NCBI RefSeq assembly: GCF_030247195.1
Contig: NC_080672.1
Span: 28,031,906 to 28,095,905, forward strand
DNA: 64,000 nt
Source: Topomyia yanbarensis
Lineage: Eukaryota; Arthropoda; Insecta; Diptera; Culicidae
Reading direction: 5' to 3'
Shown here: in pieces, positions 21,810 to 34,041 of the stretch
Layout of the letters: the number at the start of each line of letters is the position of its first letter
Numbering within the stretch: position 1 is the stretch's first letter
Position numbers and translations under genes: made by a program
Notes under the pieces: generated by a model
Database searches by the model: none
Told to the model about the DNA's origin: nothing
Seen by the model: only the letters and a program-made list of their open reading frames with translations

Positions 21810-23472
21810 CCCAAGTAACCATAAGCATTAAGCCATTGCACTACATTGGCTATACATTTGCACTAATGTTGCATTGAAACTTCATTACAGCATTAACAAC
21901 GCAATAAAGCTCTATATTAGCATCAATAATGCATAACTGCACAGCCGACATATAGCATTATAGCTTGCTCTATATGCGTATATAAAGCTGATATAACGCG
22001 TACATGCTTCAAGGATCTTTAAAGCATGTAAGCTTTACAAGTGCATTTAATGCCATTATAGAGCAAATAAAAAGCTGATATATTGCTATTGTAATGCTGT
22101 GGGTTTATTTAGTATGCAACTCTTCTTGAAGATTATATTCGGCATATTTCATTTCAATCGAACATATGCAATATAGTCCATGAAGCAAACGCAGCGCACT
22201 TACCGTGAAGGACGAGGCAAGGTACCTCAGTTCGAGACTTACTAAAGGTAATTTTCGTAAACATTCATATCATGTGAGAACGAAAACCCATTAAGGATAT
22301 TCATTACAATGCATTAGAACAAAGTCAATTACGGTTTTAAACAGAATATTTAATTTTATTTTTTTTTTCCTTTTTGCTTATCATACCGAAAGGAAACATA
22401 AGAAATGGTTTTAAAACCATGGCGGCCAATGACCACCAACTGAAACTTTTTAATAGCATTAGTAGTGCCAATATAAGGCTTTCAAATTTGACATTTGAAC
22501 GCTTTTGCTATATAATAGCATTAGTACTGCAGAAACGAGCTGTCAATCTCTGCACAGTAATAGCACTATATTTCGCCTTTTCTGGCATAATATCAGCATT
22601 ATATAAGTATTTAGGGCTTCATGGCTTTTTAGGACAGCTTTATATCGTCGCTGTTGTGCTATCTTATGACAAACGCCATTTTGGGGTAAACTGAGTTAGA
22701 TATGCCACATTACTTGTTTGAAAAATCTCTACAAAGTGGCGTTTTCAGAATTTTGAAATTCTACTTGGTTACTTAGATATTGCGAGAAACGTCATGAGAA
22801 ATTGTGAGTTTTTTGCTTAAAATCACTGTATCTAGGGATTTGCTCAAGTTATATTGAAGTTTTAGATGTTTTTATGCGTGAAAATGTCTGAGGAACACAA
22901 TGACATAAACATTTTCAAAAGAAAATTACACGAGTTGTGAGAAAAACACAGTTTTAGTTTTAAATTGGAAATAAAGGATATTTGGCAACACTGTAACTAA
23001 AAATAACTATTTTTTCTAGATGCCTTGACTCATTCCCTTCAAAATGCATTTCACCGATTGTTTATAACCCATATGAACGCAAAGATATGAATAAAAGTTA
23101 AAAATTGATGATTTTTTTCTATGGAAAATTTTTCATGCACGATTATGACACGTTATACAAATTTTGTCATCAATACACGCCTATGACACGTGTGAGTGCG
23201 ACTTTTGTTTACATTCATAGTAAAAACTTGCAACATAGTCAAGCGATCTTCGTAATATTTGAGAGATTGATGAAGAATAGATAGAAGCATTAATTGTCTT
23301 CTTTGGAATGTTTATACCATTTATAAGTTTCAAGATATTCAATCTCAAACTTTAAAAATCGTTTTTCTCGAAATGTGCTAAATGGCGCTTGTCATAAGAT
23401 AGCACAACAGCGACGATATGTGGATCTAAAGCAGATATTAGGCTACGTTATAATGCTTATTGGTTACTAGGG
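21810..23472. mobile_element. Nested element, TA duplication, CCC..AGTAACC ends
   Basis: Left end CCCAAGTAACCATAAGCATT, right end reverse-complemented CCCTAGTAACCAATAAGCAT; TA at 21808-21809 and 23473-23474. The flanks on both sides are the TTCATGAA body. Its own subterminal part is rich in GCATTA/GCAATA repeats. The interior holds another element at 22646-23415. Confidence 0.75.
22646..23415. mobile_element. 770-bp innermost element with 40-bp almost perfect inverted repeat
   Basis: The arms 22642-22681 and 23380-23419 are reverse complements with a single mismatch; each begins ATATCGTCGCTGTTGTGCTA. ATAT being self-complementary, the duplication (AT, TA or ATAT) cannot be fixed. No ORF of note inside. 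Confidence 0.75.
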
Positions 23473-24654
23473 TAAGTCACAACTCACGTTCATTTTTGTT
23501 AAATTGTTCACGAAACCATAAAATATTATTCATGTATTCGTGAATTGGTTCATGATGCCTAGTACATGATTTATAATCTATTTTGCGTGCTGGTGATATT
23601 TAGAAGATACCGCTAATCATTTACAATTTCATGTAACATCATGAAATTTTCCCGTGAACTCTCACAAAATTTGGAAAATTATTCGTGGAATCATTTTTAT
23701 TTGATGCACTGTTTTATGAAATGCCCAGCTGTTAGCGACCCCAACAATAGACATGAGCATAAGATATAAAAAAAACTATTAGGATCTCGAACATCATTAT
23801 TCGTTTGATAGGGTTCATGATGATGTCTGGATAGAAAACGAAAACTACGCTGAGAATCCCAAATAGTGCGCGTGATATTCACATAACAAGATACCGCGAA
23901 TCAGTCATATTTTTATGATCCAGTTCATATTGTCACGTTCTTCCGAATAAAAAAATCGATAGGAACCAAAAAATAATAGATCACAATTCGGCAAAGAGAA
24001 TTTACGAATACTATGATAAAACTGCTGATATCGTGAACATTAGTCATATTACTCTTCGTGTCAAACTTGGAAGTAAGTTTTAAAATAAAACATTACGATA
24101 ACATTAACAGAAATTGCGAAAATCGTGACTAAGATCCTGAAATCATGAACACAAATCACACAACTCGTGACAAAAATATCTAAAACCGTAACTAAGATCC
24201 TGAAATCATGAACATGAATCACTCTACTTATAACTAAAATATCACGATAACGTGAATAGAATTTACAAAAATCGCGACTAAGATCATGAAATCATAAATA
24301 TTAATCCCGCTAGTCTGAATAAGATAGCACAATAACGTGATGAGAAATCACACGAATCGCGAATAAGCTCTCGAAATCATGAACTACATTTGACTGTTGG
24401 CTGTGCATTCCCAAATCATGAACTAGAATCACATGTCCAGGGAACAATAACAGTACCCTAACCATACATTCTAATGTAACGCCATGTATATATTCGGACG
24501 CACAATTTTTTTTGTAAATACAAATAGTTTCATGAATTCGAGGTTTATTACTCATAATTTCAGGAACTTGGTCATAGTTTTCGTAAATCATTCAGTTCAC
24601 GAAATCGTGACCTTTTGTTCATGAATTTATAAACGGATTTTTTTCTGTGTACGA

Positions 24655-26665
24655 TTCCATGGCAGGTTAGACAGGCTGAGATACGGAAGTTGAGTATTTG
24701 CGGTTGTCCTCAGGGCGGCGTTCTATCACCTTTGTTATGGAACTTGGTAGCTGGCGGCTTGTTGAAGAAACTCAATGAGCTTGGATTTCCAACCTACGGG
24801 TTGGCTGATGATTACCAAATACTAATTACTGGATTTTGCATCGGAACAATCTTTGACTTAATGCAACAGGCATTAAGAGCTATCGAACAGTGGTGTCGAC
24901 AAGTTAAACTATCAGTTAACCCAAGCAAAACTTCAATGGTTCTTTTCACGAAGAAGCGAATAATAAACTGGGGTTCGTCCCTTGCAGTTCTTTGATTCTG
25001 AGCTAATGTGTGCAGATCAAGTCAAATACGTTGGAGTCATATTGGATTCCAAACTGAATTGGTCTGCTCACATTGAGTTCAGAGTCAAGAAAGCGCGCAT
25101 GGCCTTCGGGCAGTGCAGACGAACTTCTGGAAAGACCTGGGGTCTCAAACCTAAATACATCTATTGGATTTACACGACAATCGTACCTCCAATACTGTCA
25201 TACGGATGCCTTGTGTGGTGGCAAAGGGGAGAGGTGGTGACAGTCCAGTCAAAGCTAACCATCTGCAAAGAATGGCGTTGATTGGTGCTTTCACCACGAC
25301 TCCGACTGCTGCTCTTGAGGCACTTCTAAATATCAAACCATTCCACATACACCTCAAACAAGAAGCACTATCATGTGCATACAGACTGCATGTTACTGGG
25401 CTTTGGAACAGTAACCATGTTGATCTTGCTACCAGTCATACGCGATTGTGGTCACAAATGGTTACATGGGGTGAAGATATTCTTGCTCCCAGCGATATCA
25501 TACCCACATGTAATTTTCCTTACATGACATTCCATGTGAAGAGTCCCTCTCGAGAGGAGCGGTTGTCTGGCTATATGGAAAGACAACAACAAACGCAAGT
25601 GGTCTGTTACACTGACGGTTCTCTGATGGAGGGACGTGCTGATGCTGGTTTCTACTGTCGTGAAATGAGATTGGAGCAATCTCACTCACAAGGTAGATAC
25701 TGTACTATATTCCAAGCAGAAATAGCTGTGATTATGTGTCGACTGAGTTTGTCCGGCAAAGTTATAAACTTCTGCTCCGATAGTCAGGTTGCAATCAAGG
25801 TCCTTGGCTCAGATAAATCACGCGATAGTAATCGCGTGCCGAACCCAAATCGAAGAACTAAGCATTTTCAACATTATCTACCTTATCTGGGTGCCCGGAC
25901 ATTCCGCTATTACATGGAAATAAAAGGTCTGACGAATTGGCCAGGGAAGGTGCAGCGATGGACTTCGTTGGTCCTGAGCCCTTCCTGCCAATTTCGACAA
26001 ATTGGATAAGAGAAAACATATGGTCCTGGGCTTCGCCCGAGCACCGCAATTATTGGAGAAATCTACAAACGTGTCCCCAAACAAAGGCGGTTCTAGAACA
26101 ACCGCGCCCAGTGACTTCGAAAAATCTCTTACATTTTTCGAAGCTCCACTACTGCATGCTGACCAGAGCTTTAACCGGCCACTGCAAACTCAATTGTCAC
26201 ATGGTAACTATTCAGCACGCTGAGTCTTTTTCATATGATCTTTGTGAATCCGACTACGGAACTTCATATCATATGATATGTAACTGCCCAGCAGTAGCGC
26301 AATTGCGATTTAAGTTTTCGGCTGTCCTTACATAGACAACACCATGTTTGGACGACTGAAACTCAGAGACATACTAGCGTTTCTTATCCAATGTGGTAAA
26401 GAGCTATAGGCTTTCTCGCAGGCGAGTTGAACTACTTGTGAGTTTAACTTGTCAACTGTTTGTTTTTTGTTTTTGTTCCGTTATTTTTTTCCACTCTTCC
26501 AATTCTACTTCCTTCCTCCTCCTCCTTCTCCTTTCCTTCCGCTCAGGAAATGATGAAAAGACACGGCAAGGCACAAATCCCCGACTACATACGGGGAACG
26601 CGCCATATAAGCCAATATAATCTGGTGGTCACACTTTACCTATCAGCACCAACAGATGCTTAACC
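24655..26665 (+). pseudogene. Non-LTR retrotransposon family B, RT core to 3' UTR
   Basis: Starts directly after the TA of the preceding element. RT: CGCPQGGVLSPLLWNLV near 24700, GLADDYQILITG near 24805 (LADD in place of YADD), LSVNPSKTSMVLFTKKR near 24910, YVGVILDSKLNWSAHI near 25030. After a frameshift near 25260 it runs through KPFHIHLKQEALSCAYRL to RNase H: VVCYTDGSLMEGRADAGFYC near 25600, TIFQAEIAVIMC near 25710. The C-terminus has HYCMLTRALTGHCKLNCHM and a C-x4-5-GTSYHMICNC knuckle near 26265. A pyrimidine-rich 3' UTR (26500-26545) follows. R1/LOA-like group; the best preserved copy here but with several frameshifts. Confidence 0.85.
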
Positions 26666-29600
26666 TCGGTTGGACGGGTAGGAAAGCCTTTGAAATCGAT
26701 CACTACTGTGTTAATATTCCAGTCACGGGTTTTTGTTTCTTGTATTCGTTCATTTCTGTAGATGCACTATATAATATATAATCAACAGCAACAGATCTTA
26801 CACAGTTTGTGCCAGAGCCTAAAATTCTCATACGTATTCAATGAACGACGAAATTCAGAGAATTCATCTTCGTCCTTTCCTTGCCTCTTTCGTCGCTAAA
26901 TGCATGAAAAAATAAAACAATAAAGGCGATGTCCCCTCCTCTCTCGATTCTACGAAAACGAGTAGCAGCAGCAGCGACTTTCGTTTTCCTGTGACAATCC
27001 GAAATTTCAATTTCGTTTTGATGCATGCTCTTACTGATTGCGATTCTCATTCATTAAATGAAATTAATGCAATGTGCATCTAATAATACAACTAGAACAT
27101 AGTTAAAATGAGAAATATGCACACTGATCAGGCTTCCGTCTCACAATACCATCATTAGCTCGCAAATCTACAGAATCGAGCATCGACAAATAAATATCAT
27201 TGCTAGTGTATGTTCGTTTCCCCAGCAGTAAGTTCAATATCGAATGTACCAATATCATTCTGAATCTCAAAGCGAAAACGAACGTGTGGAGAGAATAATG
27301 AAAACGCTCTGCTACATGCTTGCTTTGTCCTAGCCCGTTGTCTCATTTTCGATTTCGCAAAGTGCTAGTGGTATGGAAAGAAGCTTCGTTCTTTCGTCAG
27401 TTTCGCCTGATTTTGGCAAATGAAAAAAACATTTTCCGACTCTGGTTTGTGCATACAAGTCCTCTAATCAAGATTCAAACAGTAAGGTTTAGAAGGTCCC
27501 ATCAGTAATACCAGCCTTGTGGCGCGATGCGACTCTCGACGGCCCGAAATATCCCTGGAAAATTTGTTTGAAGTTTTCTTGAAGTATTGGGATACTCACT
27601 AGTGACTTGACTTTGAACCATATTGACCTTGTCATAACTTTCTGGATCATCCAGAATAGCAACAAAGCTGGGCTATTAATAAAGTTTGTTCTAGAACTCT
27701 TTGGTATTTTCAAAGTGTTTGTAAAAGTCTCGTTGTGCCTATTTGTGCTTGTGGCCGATACATGAACCCAATTGGTATTACAGTGTTCTTCTGACCAATC
27801 AGGAAAAGTCATGATATTGGCCAATAAAACATCTGATTCTGAGACCAACTTGAAGAATTGATCAGTTCAGCGGATGTTCTGTATTTTCCGGATGGTCAAT
27901 ATGTGACCAATACGGTCCATCACCCACTAATAATTAAGAGTTTTCGAAAAAAACTTAAGAGCTATACAGGACTAGATTGATCAATTAAGTTATACGGATG
28001 TTCTGGTTCTTCCGGAAGATAAGATTGCCACGTAGCATTCCGGGTCAATATTTAAGTATCGATATCGTTTTAGATGGGATTTTATATAAGCTATCAGAAA
28101 TATTACAAAATTTTGGAATCAGTTTCATTGATTGACCACATTGTCGCTTGTTCAGTCCTATGAGATATACTGTTGATGCCGGAATCGGCATCGGATCCGT
28201 AACCCTGAACATCCAACATTAGTCGTACCATGTACAAAATTGATATGTACATTCTCCTTTCCTTTTTTGTATGTGTCAATTATTGTTATTCTGTCAATAA
28301 ATCTGTGATTTGTGATGTCGGTGTTGCATATATCTGTGTAGTTCAAACATTACCTTATTCGGCATCGATTCCCACTAAAGCTGATCAAAATCGGTCATAT
28401 TTAACAAAAACTTAAAATTAAAACTCTAGCAAAAAATTTAAGTGCAAGTACATATAGATTTGACTGAAAAATGAGTCTTAAAACTGAGTTTGAAATCCGG
28501 GTCAATAAGACCCGCTGACACCTTATTCGTTACAAACACACCAAAAGAAGGTGAAATAAATCTGGCATTGATACCTCAAGATTTCCCGGAGGTTCGCCTC
28601 TATTCACAAAAGGCCATGTAAGCTCGCTTTTCCAAAAATCGATATAAATAGTGGAGTAACCATGCTCAGTAAACAACACTGAAAACAGACCGATAATTCG
28701 ATGCAACCGATACTTTTCCCTAATCAATCAAAAATCCTCACGATTTCCCAGAAAAGATAAATCAAAAACACCATTCAGACTGGTAACATCGAGCAGCCTT
28801 CTGGGACAATGATCAGTGATAGCAGCGGCAGCAGCAGTGACGTTAGCCAACATCATATGTCCGACTTCGAAAAAACGTGATTAAACAGTGACATCAAACG
28901 AGAACTAAATGCGATAACACTGCGCTACAGTTAGCGACCTCGGCGAAATTCCTGGAATCAGCCTGGGCTATACCGACTGGTGGTATTTACATTTGATAAG
29001 TATGTTCAAGATATCGCCGTTTCACTGCAAACCTTGGTGTTGTTATCCAAATCGCAATGTTGTCAACTGTTGTGAAACCGCTACTGTCATACTAAAGAAG
29101 TTTTACATCAGGCAGAAAAAGAAATGTATTCGTTGGTCGTTGCTTTTATCGACCGGCAAGTCTCGTCTTAATCCAATTAAGAACATAGGGCAAAATTCCG
29201 TCTCGGTGGTGGAAATGCGCACACACGTGCTGTGAATGGCAGCGAGTGCGATTTGCGCGATTCGCGCACTGTAAATCTGGCGTCCATTCACGGCAAATCA
29301 GAGCGCACCTTCGCTTCGTGGCGACACCACAAACCCGTCGGAAAATGGTTACATTGTCGCAAGTCTCTGTGCTCAAGTTGGTATATTATGGTATATTCTC
29401 ACACCGCGTAAATTAAGAAAGTAACGCAACGATTTAGAAGAGATAGTTCACCGCCTAAATCTGCCGGCTTGTTTTTCTGCGGTGTTGATGAAAAAATCGC
29501 ATTTCACACAATTTTGCCACTTCCTATAAATAAATTTTCCCCCCTTTCCCCTCCCATTGAAACGCTCCTTGTCAGCTTCCCACGCGCCACATAAAAATAA

Positions 29601-29790
29601 GGAATCCGCACCGAACCACTACTGAAAGAAAAAAAAAATCTCTCTCCTCAGTTGGGTGCATCCCCATCGACGGTAATGTTTTTGCCGCGAATTTGTGGAA
29701 TTTCTAAATAAAGAAGACAGGCGCAAACCGAGAAATATTTTTAATCCCAAGCCTCATTTATTGAAAACTCAATTAAATTCGATTAACGTC
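26666..29790. other. No gene seen
   Basis: AT-rich DNA with short open frames, none recognisable. Around 29140-29360 the base composition becomes GC-richer, which may mark a promoter or 5' exon, without further support. Confidence 0.4.
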
Positions 29791-30063
29791 ATGAAAAGCG
29801 GAATTTGTCGGGTGTCCCTTAAGGTTATTTTCCCGCTGCTTTTGATTTTTATTAACCTAAACGCGACATCCCACGCCAGACCCGCAAAGAGACCGCCGCC
29901 GCCGCCGCCGGGAGACCTGCCATGGGGAAAAGGAAGCGGAGTTGTACCGCGAAGGTGGTCAAAACAAGGCAATATTGGCACAAAAACTAAACTTTCTTGT
30001 TCATTCTCGTTCGGTCGGCCCTGTTGCTTTATTTTTATCTGGCCAGTATGTATATCTATATAA
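29791..30063 (+). CDS. Candidate first coding exon of a secreted protein (unrecognised)
   Basis: From the ATG at 29791 the frame opens with a classic signal peptide: a short basic start (MKSGICRVSLK), a hydrophobic core (VIFPLLLIFINL) and a likely cleavage near NATSHA, followed by RPAKRPPPPPPGDLPWG, a basic, Pro-rich segment. The frame is open upstream to 29695 too, but the internal Met gives the best signal peptide. A donor-like GAAG/GTGGTC occurs near 29955, after which the residues look random and turn hydrophobic, so the true exon may end there. I do not recognise the product; it could also be chance. Confidence 0.35.
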   Translation: MKSGICRVSLKVIFPLLLIFINLNATSHARPAKRPPPPPPGDLPWGKGSGVVPRRWSKQGNIGTKTKLSCSFSFGRPCCFIFIWPVCISI

Positions 30064-30989
30064 ACAAACTAGATATACACAAACAACACTGACTGATTGG
30101 CGAGCGGCATTTGCCGTTCTGAGACTGCGACTCTCTACAGGCAATATTCATTCATGAGTTTCACGGCCTATCCCTGTCGTGTAGGGTGCCGCTCGTGAAA
30201 CGCATAACGGCTATTAACCGAGCAAAAAAAAAGAACAGAACGGCTGTTTGCTTCATATGCACCTGTTCCTATTTCTATATGGCGGCGCACAAAGGACTGT
30301 GAGTTTATATACCATACGCAGTGCACCCCGACGACTATGAGAACTTATCTCAGGTATACACGGCAAAAGATTTTAATTTTGCTTAACACTGCCATTATTC
30401 GGATACCAGAATCAGTTAAGAAACTACTTCGATAGATAGGAAAGTATTATTATATTGCAAGGCTTGCGACTAGCTTTCATCATGCTTGTGTAGCACCACA
30501 CGAAATCGAATAACTTCGAAAATCTGCATAAAAACCCACATAACTTCAAAAATTGGACTAAAGGAGGAAGTTAGTTCATTTTCAAACAATTTTAACTACG
30601 CTAGAAACGGTTTAGATGTTGAATGTTACCAGATTTGTAGTTTTATGGCGAACAGCACGAGTGTTTATATGCAATATGTTTGATCGCGTGACGTGTGTGC
30701 TAGTGTGTATACAACTTCGCGTGTATACATTCGTCTGCATCAGTGTGCAATTTCCCATTGAATTTTCGTGCATGCGCGTGTACATATGAGAGTAATGAGA
30801 CAGAGAGAGAGAGAGGATTTGTGTAAATGTGAGGAATCAGGAATCAGAATATATTGGCTCGATTTGCACGTTCCCTATATTGTTCGGAGATTTGTGCCTT
30901 TCCATGTCGTTTCATCACTTTTATGGCGGAAGGGAAAGGGAGATGACAGAAAAAGATAAGAAAATGAAAAAAAACTAACATTCTGGATT
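30064..30989. other. No gene seen; short GA repeat
   Basis: Contains a short (GA)n run near 30800 and CGTGTA-rich text at 30680-30780 faintly like the ~450-bp tandem repeat. Nothing else supported. Confidence 0.4.
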
Positions 30990-31960
30990 GTTCCCTATCA
31001 AAGGTATAATGAACCCTGCTGATAAAGCCTATAGGTATTTATTATACTGGAAGGACAAATGCCATATTCCTTGAGCTTTAGCTCCTTGTACATAGGTTCA
31101 TCTATGTATGGAAAACCGAAAATTCAAATACGCAATTGTATTACTGCAACTGCAAGGCAGTTACATATCAAATGATATAATGTTCCGCATTCAGAATCAC
31201 AACGAGTACACAAATAATACTGAGCACGTTGAATAGTAACCATGTTTGCAATGTCCGGTTAGTGCCCTGACTAGAATACTGGGATTGTGCTTGGAAAATG
31301 CAATAAATTCTGACATTTTGGACTCACATTTGACAGAAAAGATTTTGCTTGAATCAAGTTTGCAAACCGCAGCAATGGTTGGCATGAGCGGATGCAGGCC
31401 AAGAGCGAATCAGCGTGTGTCACAATTGGGTTTTTTCCTTTCGGAATCAGAAACCATAATATATTGATTCAAATGACACATTTATCGGGAGTTTGGGCTT
31501 TGCTGTTTGTTCTCATCATTTCCCTGATCAGAAGGAAAAGAGAAGTAGGGAGGAAGTAGAATTGCAAGCGTGGGAAAAACGATGGATAGTATTGTAAATG
31601 TCAAGTGGACCGTGATTTGTTCGAGCAAAGTGTTTTTAACTTTGCCGGGCAAGCTGTTTTGAAGAGGCGATTGTACCCCACACGAATTCGCGATGATTTC
31701 TGCTTGGAATACAATACAGTATCTACCCATTGAATGAAACTGTTCCAATCTTATTCCATGACAGTAGACACCAGCACCCGCAAATCCCTCCATCAGAAAA
31801 CCATCAGTGTAACAGGCCACTTGCGTTTGTTGTTGTCTCTTCATATAGCCGGACAACCACTCATCTCGAGATGGATTCTTCGCATGGAATGTTCTCTAAA
31901 GAGAACTACAAGTGAGTGTGATACTTCTGGGTATAATAGTCAGAGGAGGGAGGGTGGACA
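30990..31960 (-). pseudogene. Non-LTR family B, rearranged 3' portion, antisense
   Basis: Minus strand: SGYMKRQQQTQVACYTDG then RYCIVFQAEI (RNase H) at 31856-31690, closely matching the copy at 24655. The RNase H is cut short and followed at once by the family's pyrimidine-rich 3' UTR (31600-31520), and then by a second piece of the same ORF2 C-terminus at 31385-31150 (SILVRALTGHCK and CGTLYHLICNC). So this is a deleted and partly duplicated copy, or two insertions of the same family. Confidence 0.75.
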
Positions 31961-32472
31961 AAGATGACAGGGGAGAAAATTATTGACTTTCAGTTTCAGG
32001 CATCGGAAGATCAACGGTATAGGTTACAGACTCGGGTGGCCTTCATCAGGAAGAACGGCTCAGATGCGGATCAGAAACACTTCGAGTTCAACGTCAAACC
32101 ATCGTGGGTGTATAGTACAGGCGCAAGAGGGTACTTCTGAGAATGATAAGAGAAATAAAAAGGGCAGTTAAATCTGTATATTGATGGTTTTTGAAAGGTT
32201 ACGATGGACATATAGAGGAGATCGCGGCTTGTCAATACATCTCGAACCGGGACGTTGGTCTTCCTCGGGCCCGGAGGGTATCCATTAGCCGAGACCTGGC
32301 GGAACTGTACTCGGTGTACGCCCAGACAATGTGCTCGATATCATTGCCACAAGCATAGATACTACTATCCACGTAATGTGCATCCAGCATGTAATGGTTT
32401 GCCATGCGTCGGGACAGTTCACCATTGCTCCACGAAGTTTTCCAACTTTCCAGGGTTCTCTGATGAGTAATA

Positions 32473-32760
32473 CAGTAAGATTCCGTTTTTGGCACGTTCC
32501 GTTTTTGGCATGCTCCATTTTTGGGAACAAAAAAGTTTCGTTTTTGGCAACATTATTTTTGTTCATAGTAAATCTTTTGAAAAATGCTCAATAATTTATT
32601 TCATTCCATTTCGCATATTCTTATATAATTAATGTTCTTGTGACATTTGTGATGTCACAAAATTGAACATAAAAGCTTTTAAGATAAGGTTCCATTTTTG
32701 ACACGGTTCCAGTTTTGGCAACTGAAAAAAAATATTGTTGCCAAAAACGGAATCCTACTG
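32473..32760. mobile_element. 288-bp MITE, TA duplication, Tc1/mariner-like ends
   Basis: Ends CAGTAAGATTCCGTTTTTGG and the reverse complement CAGTAGGATTCCGTTTTTGG, each flanked by TA. Interior repeats the phrase TTCCGTTTTTGGCA. It splits the family C RNase H from its C-terminus. Confidence 0.8.
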
Positions 32761-33130
32761 TACTGAAAAATTCGTTGAAGCAAATTGGTCTTTCATGATC
32801 GTCACCTTCTAGGGCATCCACCTTAGCTCCCCAAAAAATACGAGGAGTGCTTTTCATGTTTCATCGAGCGAATAGCGTCAATGGAATTGAGGCTATCCGA
32901 AACTATGAAGTAATGGGCCAATGACTCCAAGAGTATACTGAATAGCAGCTAGTTCTGCGGTGTAAACTGAAGCAGGGTCAATGAGTTTGTAGGAAGCGGT
33001 GAACTTTTGATTGAAAATACCGAAGCCAGTGGACCCTTCGAAGTTTGATTCGTCAGTATAAAACATCTTAGAGCAGTCGACACATTCTCGCCTTTCATGG
33101 ATGTGTCAAAAAAAAGCAGATTCAGAAGTA

Positions 33131-34041
33131 GGGGAGAGTGGGTACACTTGATCCCACTTTTGTTTTTTTCACATAACTTTTTCATGAAATAAAAATTTTG
33201 ATTGCAAATATCGTCATTTTGCAGGTAATTCAAATTGTAAGAGCTGTGAATAATATGTAAATCCAAATACCATGTCCAGTCAGTAATATGAACAGTTTTG
33301 AAAATCATGTCAAAATGAAGTTTTTGTAAAAACGTGTGGTAACTTGATCCCCTGCCTACTAGGGCTAAACAAACACACACTATGACTAATAGAAACAAAA
33401 GTTAAGCTAACTACCTAGCCTGACAAAATAAATAATAAGATTACCTTTTTAGATGCACAAGCTTTAACACCAGTAGAAAGTGAAGTCTGATACTTGCAGT
33501 AAATCAGTGCTGTTTGACTGCCTTTTCCAACATTCAATAATGTATATCGAAATTTGTTTGCGAAACAAACATTTTAGTTCCATTTATACTGTCAGGTACT
33601 TTATGTAAGCGTTTTTTTCTATTCCTATACATTTCGGAATTGTGTGTGTTACAGGGATCAAAGGTACCTGTTGTATGAGGTGAACGAATTTTTTTTTGTG
33701 GAAATTGTGTAACTATTTATTCGAAAAACGTGTTTTTCTAGATAAAAGCCCAAATAAAGTAATTGTAGTTAAATATATTCATAAATAATTAGTTCGACTA
33801 ACTCATACAATCGTTCAAAAAAATCGTAAAAAGATCTTCGAGATGAATTTTAACCGATATTTTCAAAAATATGATACAACTCTTACCAAACAAATGTAAC
33901 TCATTTGATTTGTCTTTTAAACATCATAAACTACCAAATATGGCATTTTCTTTTTATATTGTGATAACTTTTTGTGTTTAGATTATGCTGTATGGAAGGG
34001 GAATCATATATCCCCAAAGATCCAATGTCATCACTCTCCCC
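33131..34041. mobile_element. 911-bp MITE-like element with GGGGAGAGTG ends, TA duplication
   Basis: Left end GGGGAGAGTGGGTACACTTG, right end CACTCTCCCC, flanked by TA (33129-33130, 34042-34043). Separates the RT thumb from the RNase H of the family C element. No transposase seen. Confidence 0.75.

Larger units (their letters stand above)
21287..24649 (-). mobile_element. 3.4-kb inverted-repeat element with TTCATGAA/TTCACGAA-rich body, TA duplication
   Basis: Ends CACGAAAAAAAA and (reverse-complemented) CACAGAAAAAAA, each flanked by TA. The body is dense in short palindromes of the TTCATGAA and TTCACGAA kind, which recur every few tens of bases. Its left 150 bp is the reverse complement of the right ends of 46939-47672 and 50590-54345, so all three belong to one family. 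It holds two nested elements (21810-23472 and 22646-23415). No transposase found; non-autonomous. Confidence 0.75.

Noticed and set aside
27489..27848. 119-codon minus-strand ORF
   Set aside because: No recognisable features; not supported as a gene.
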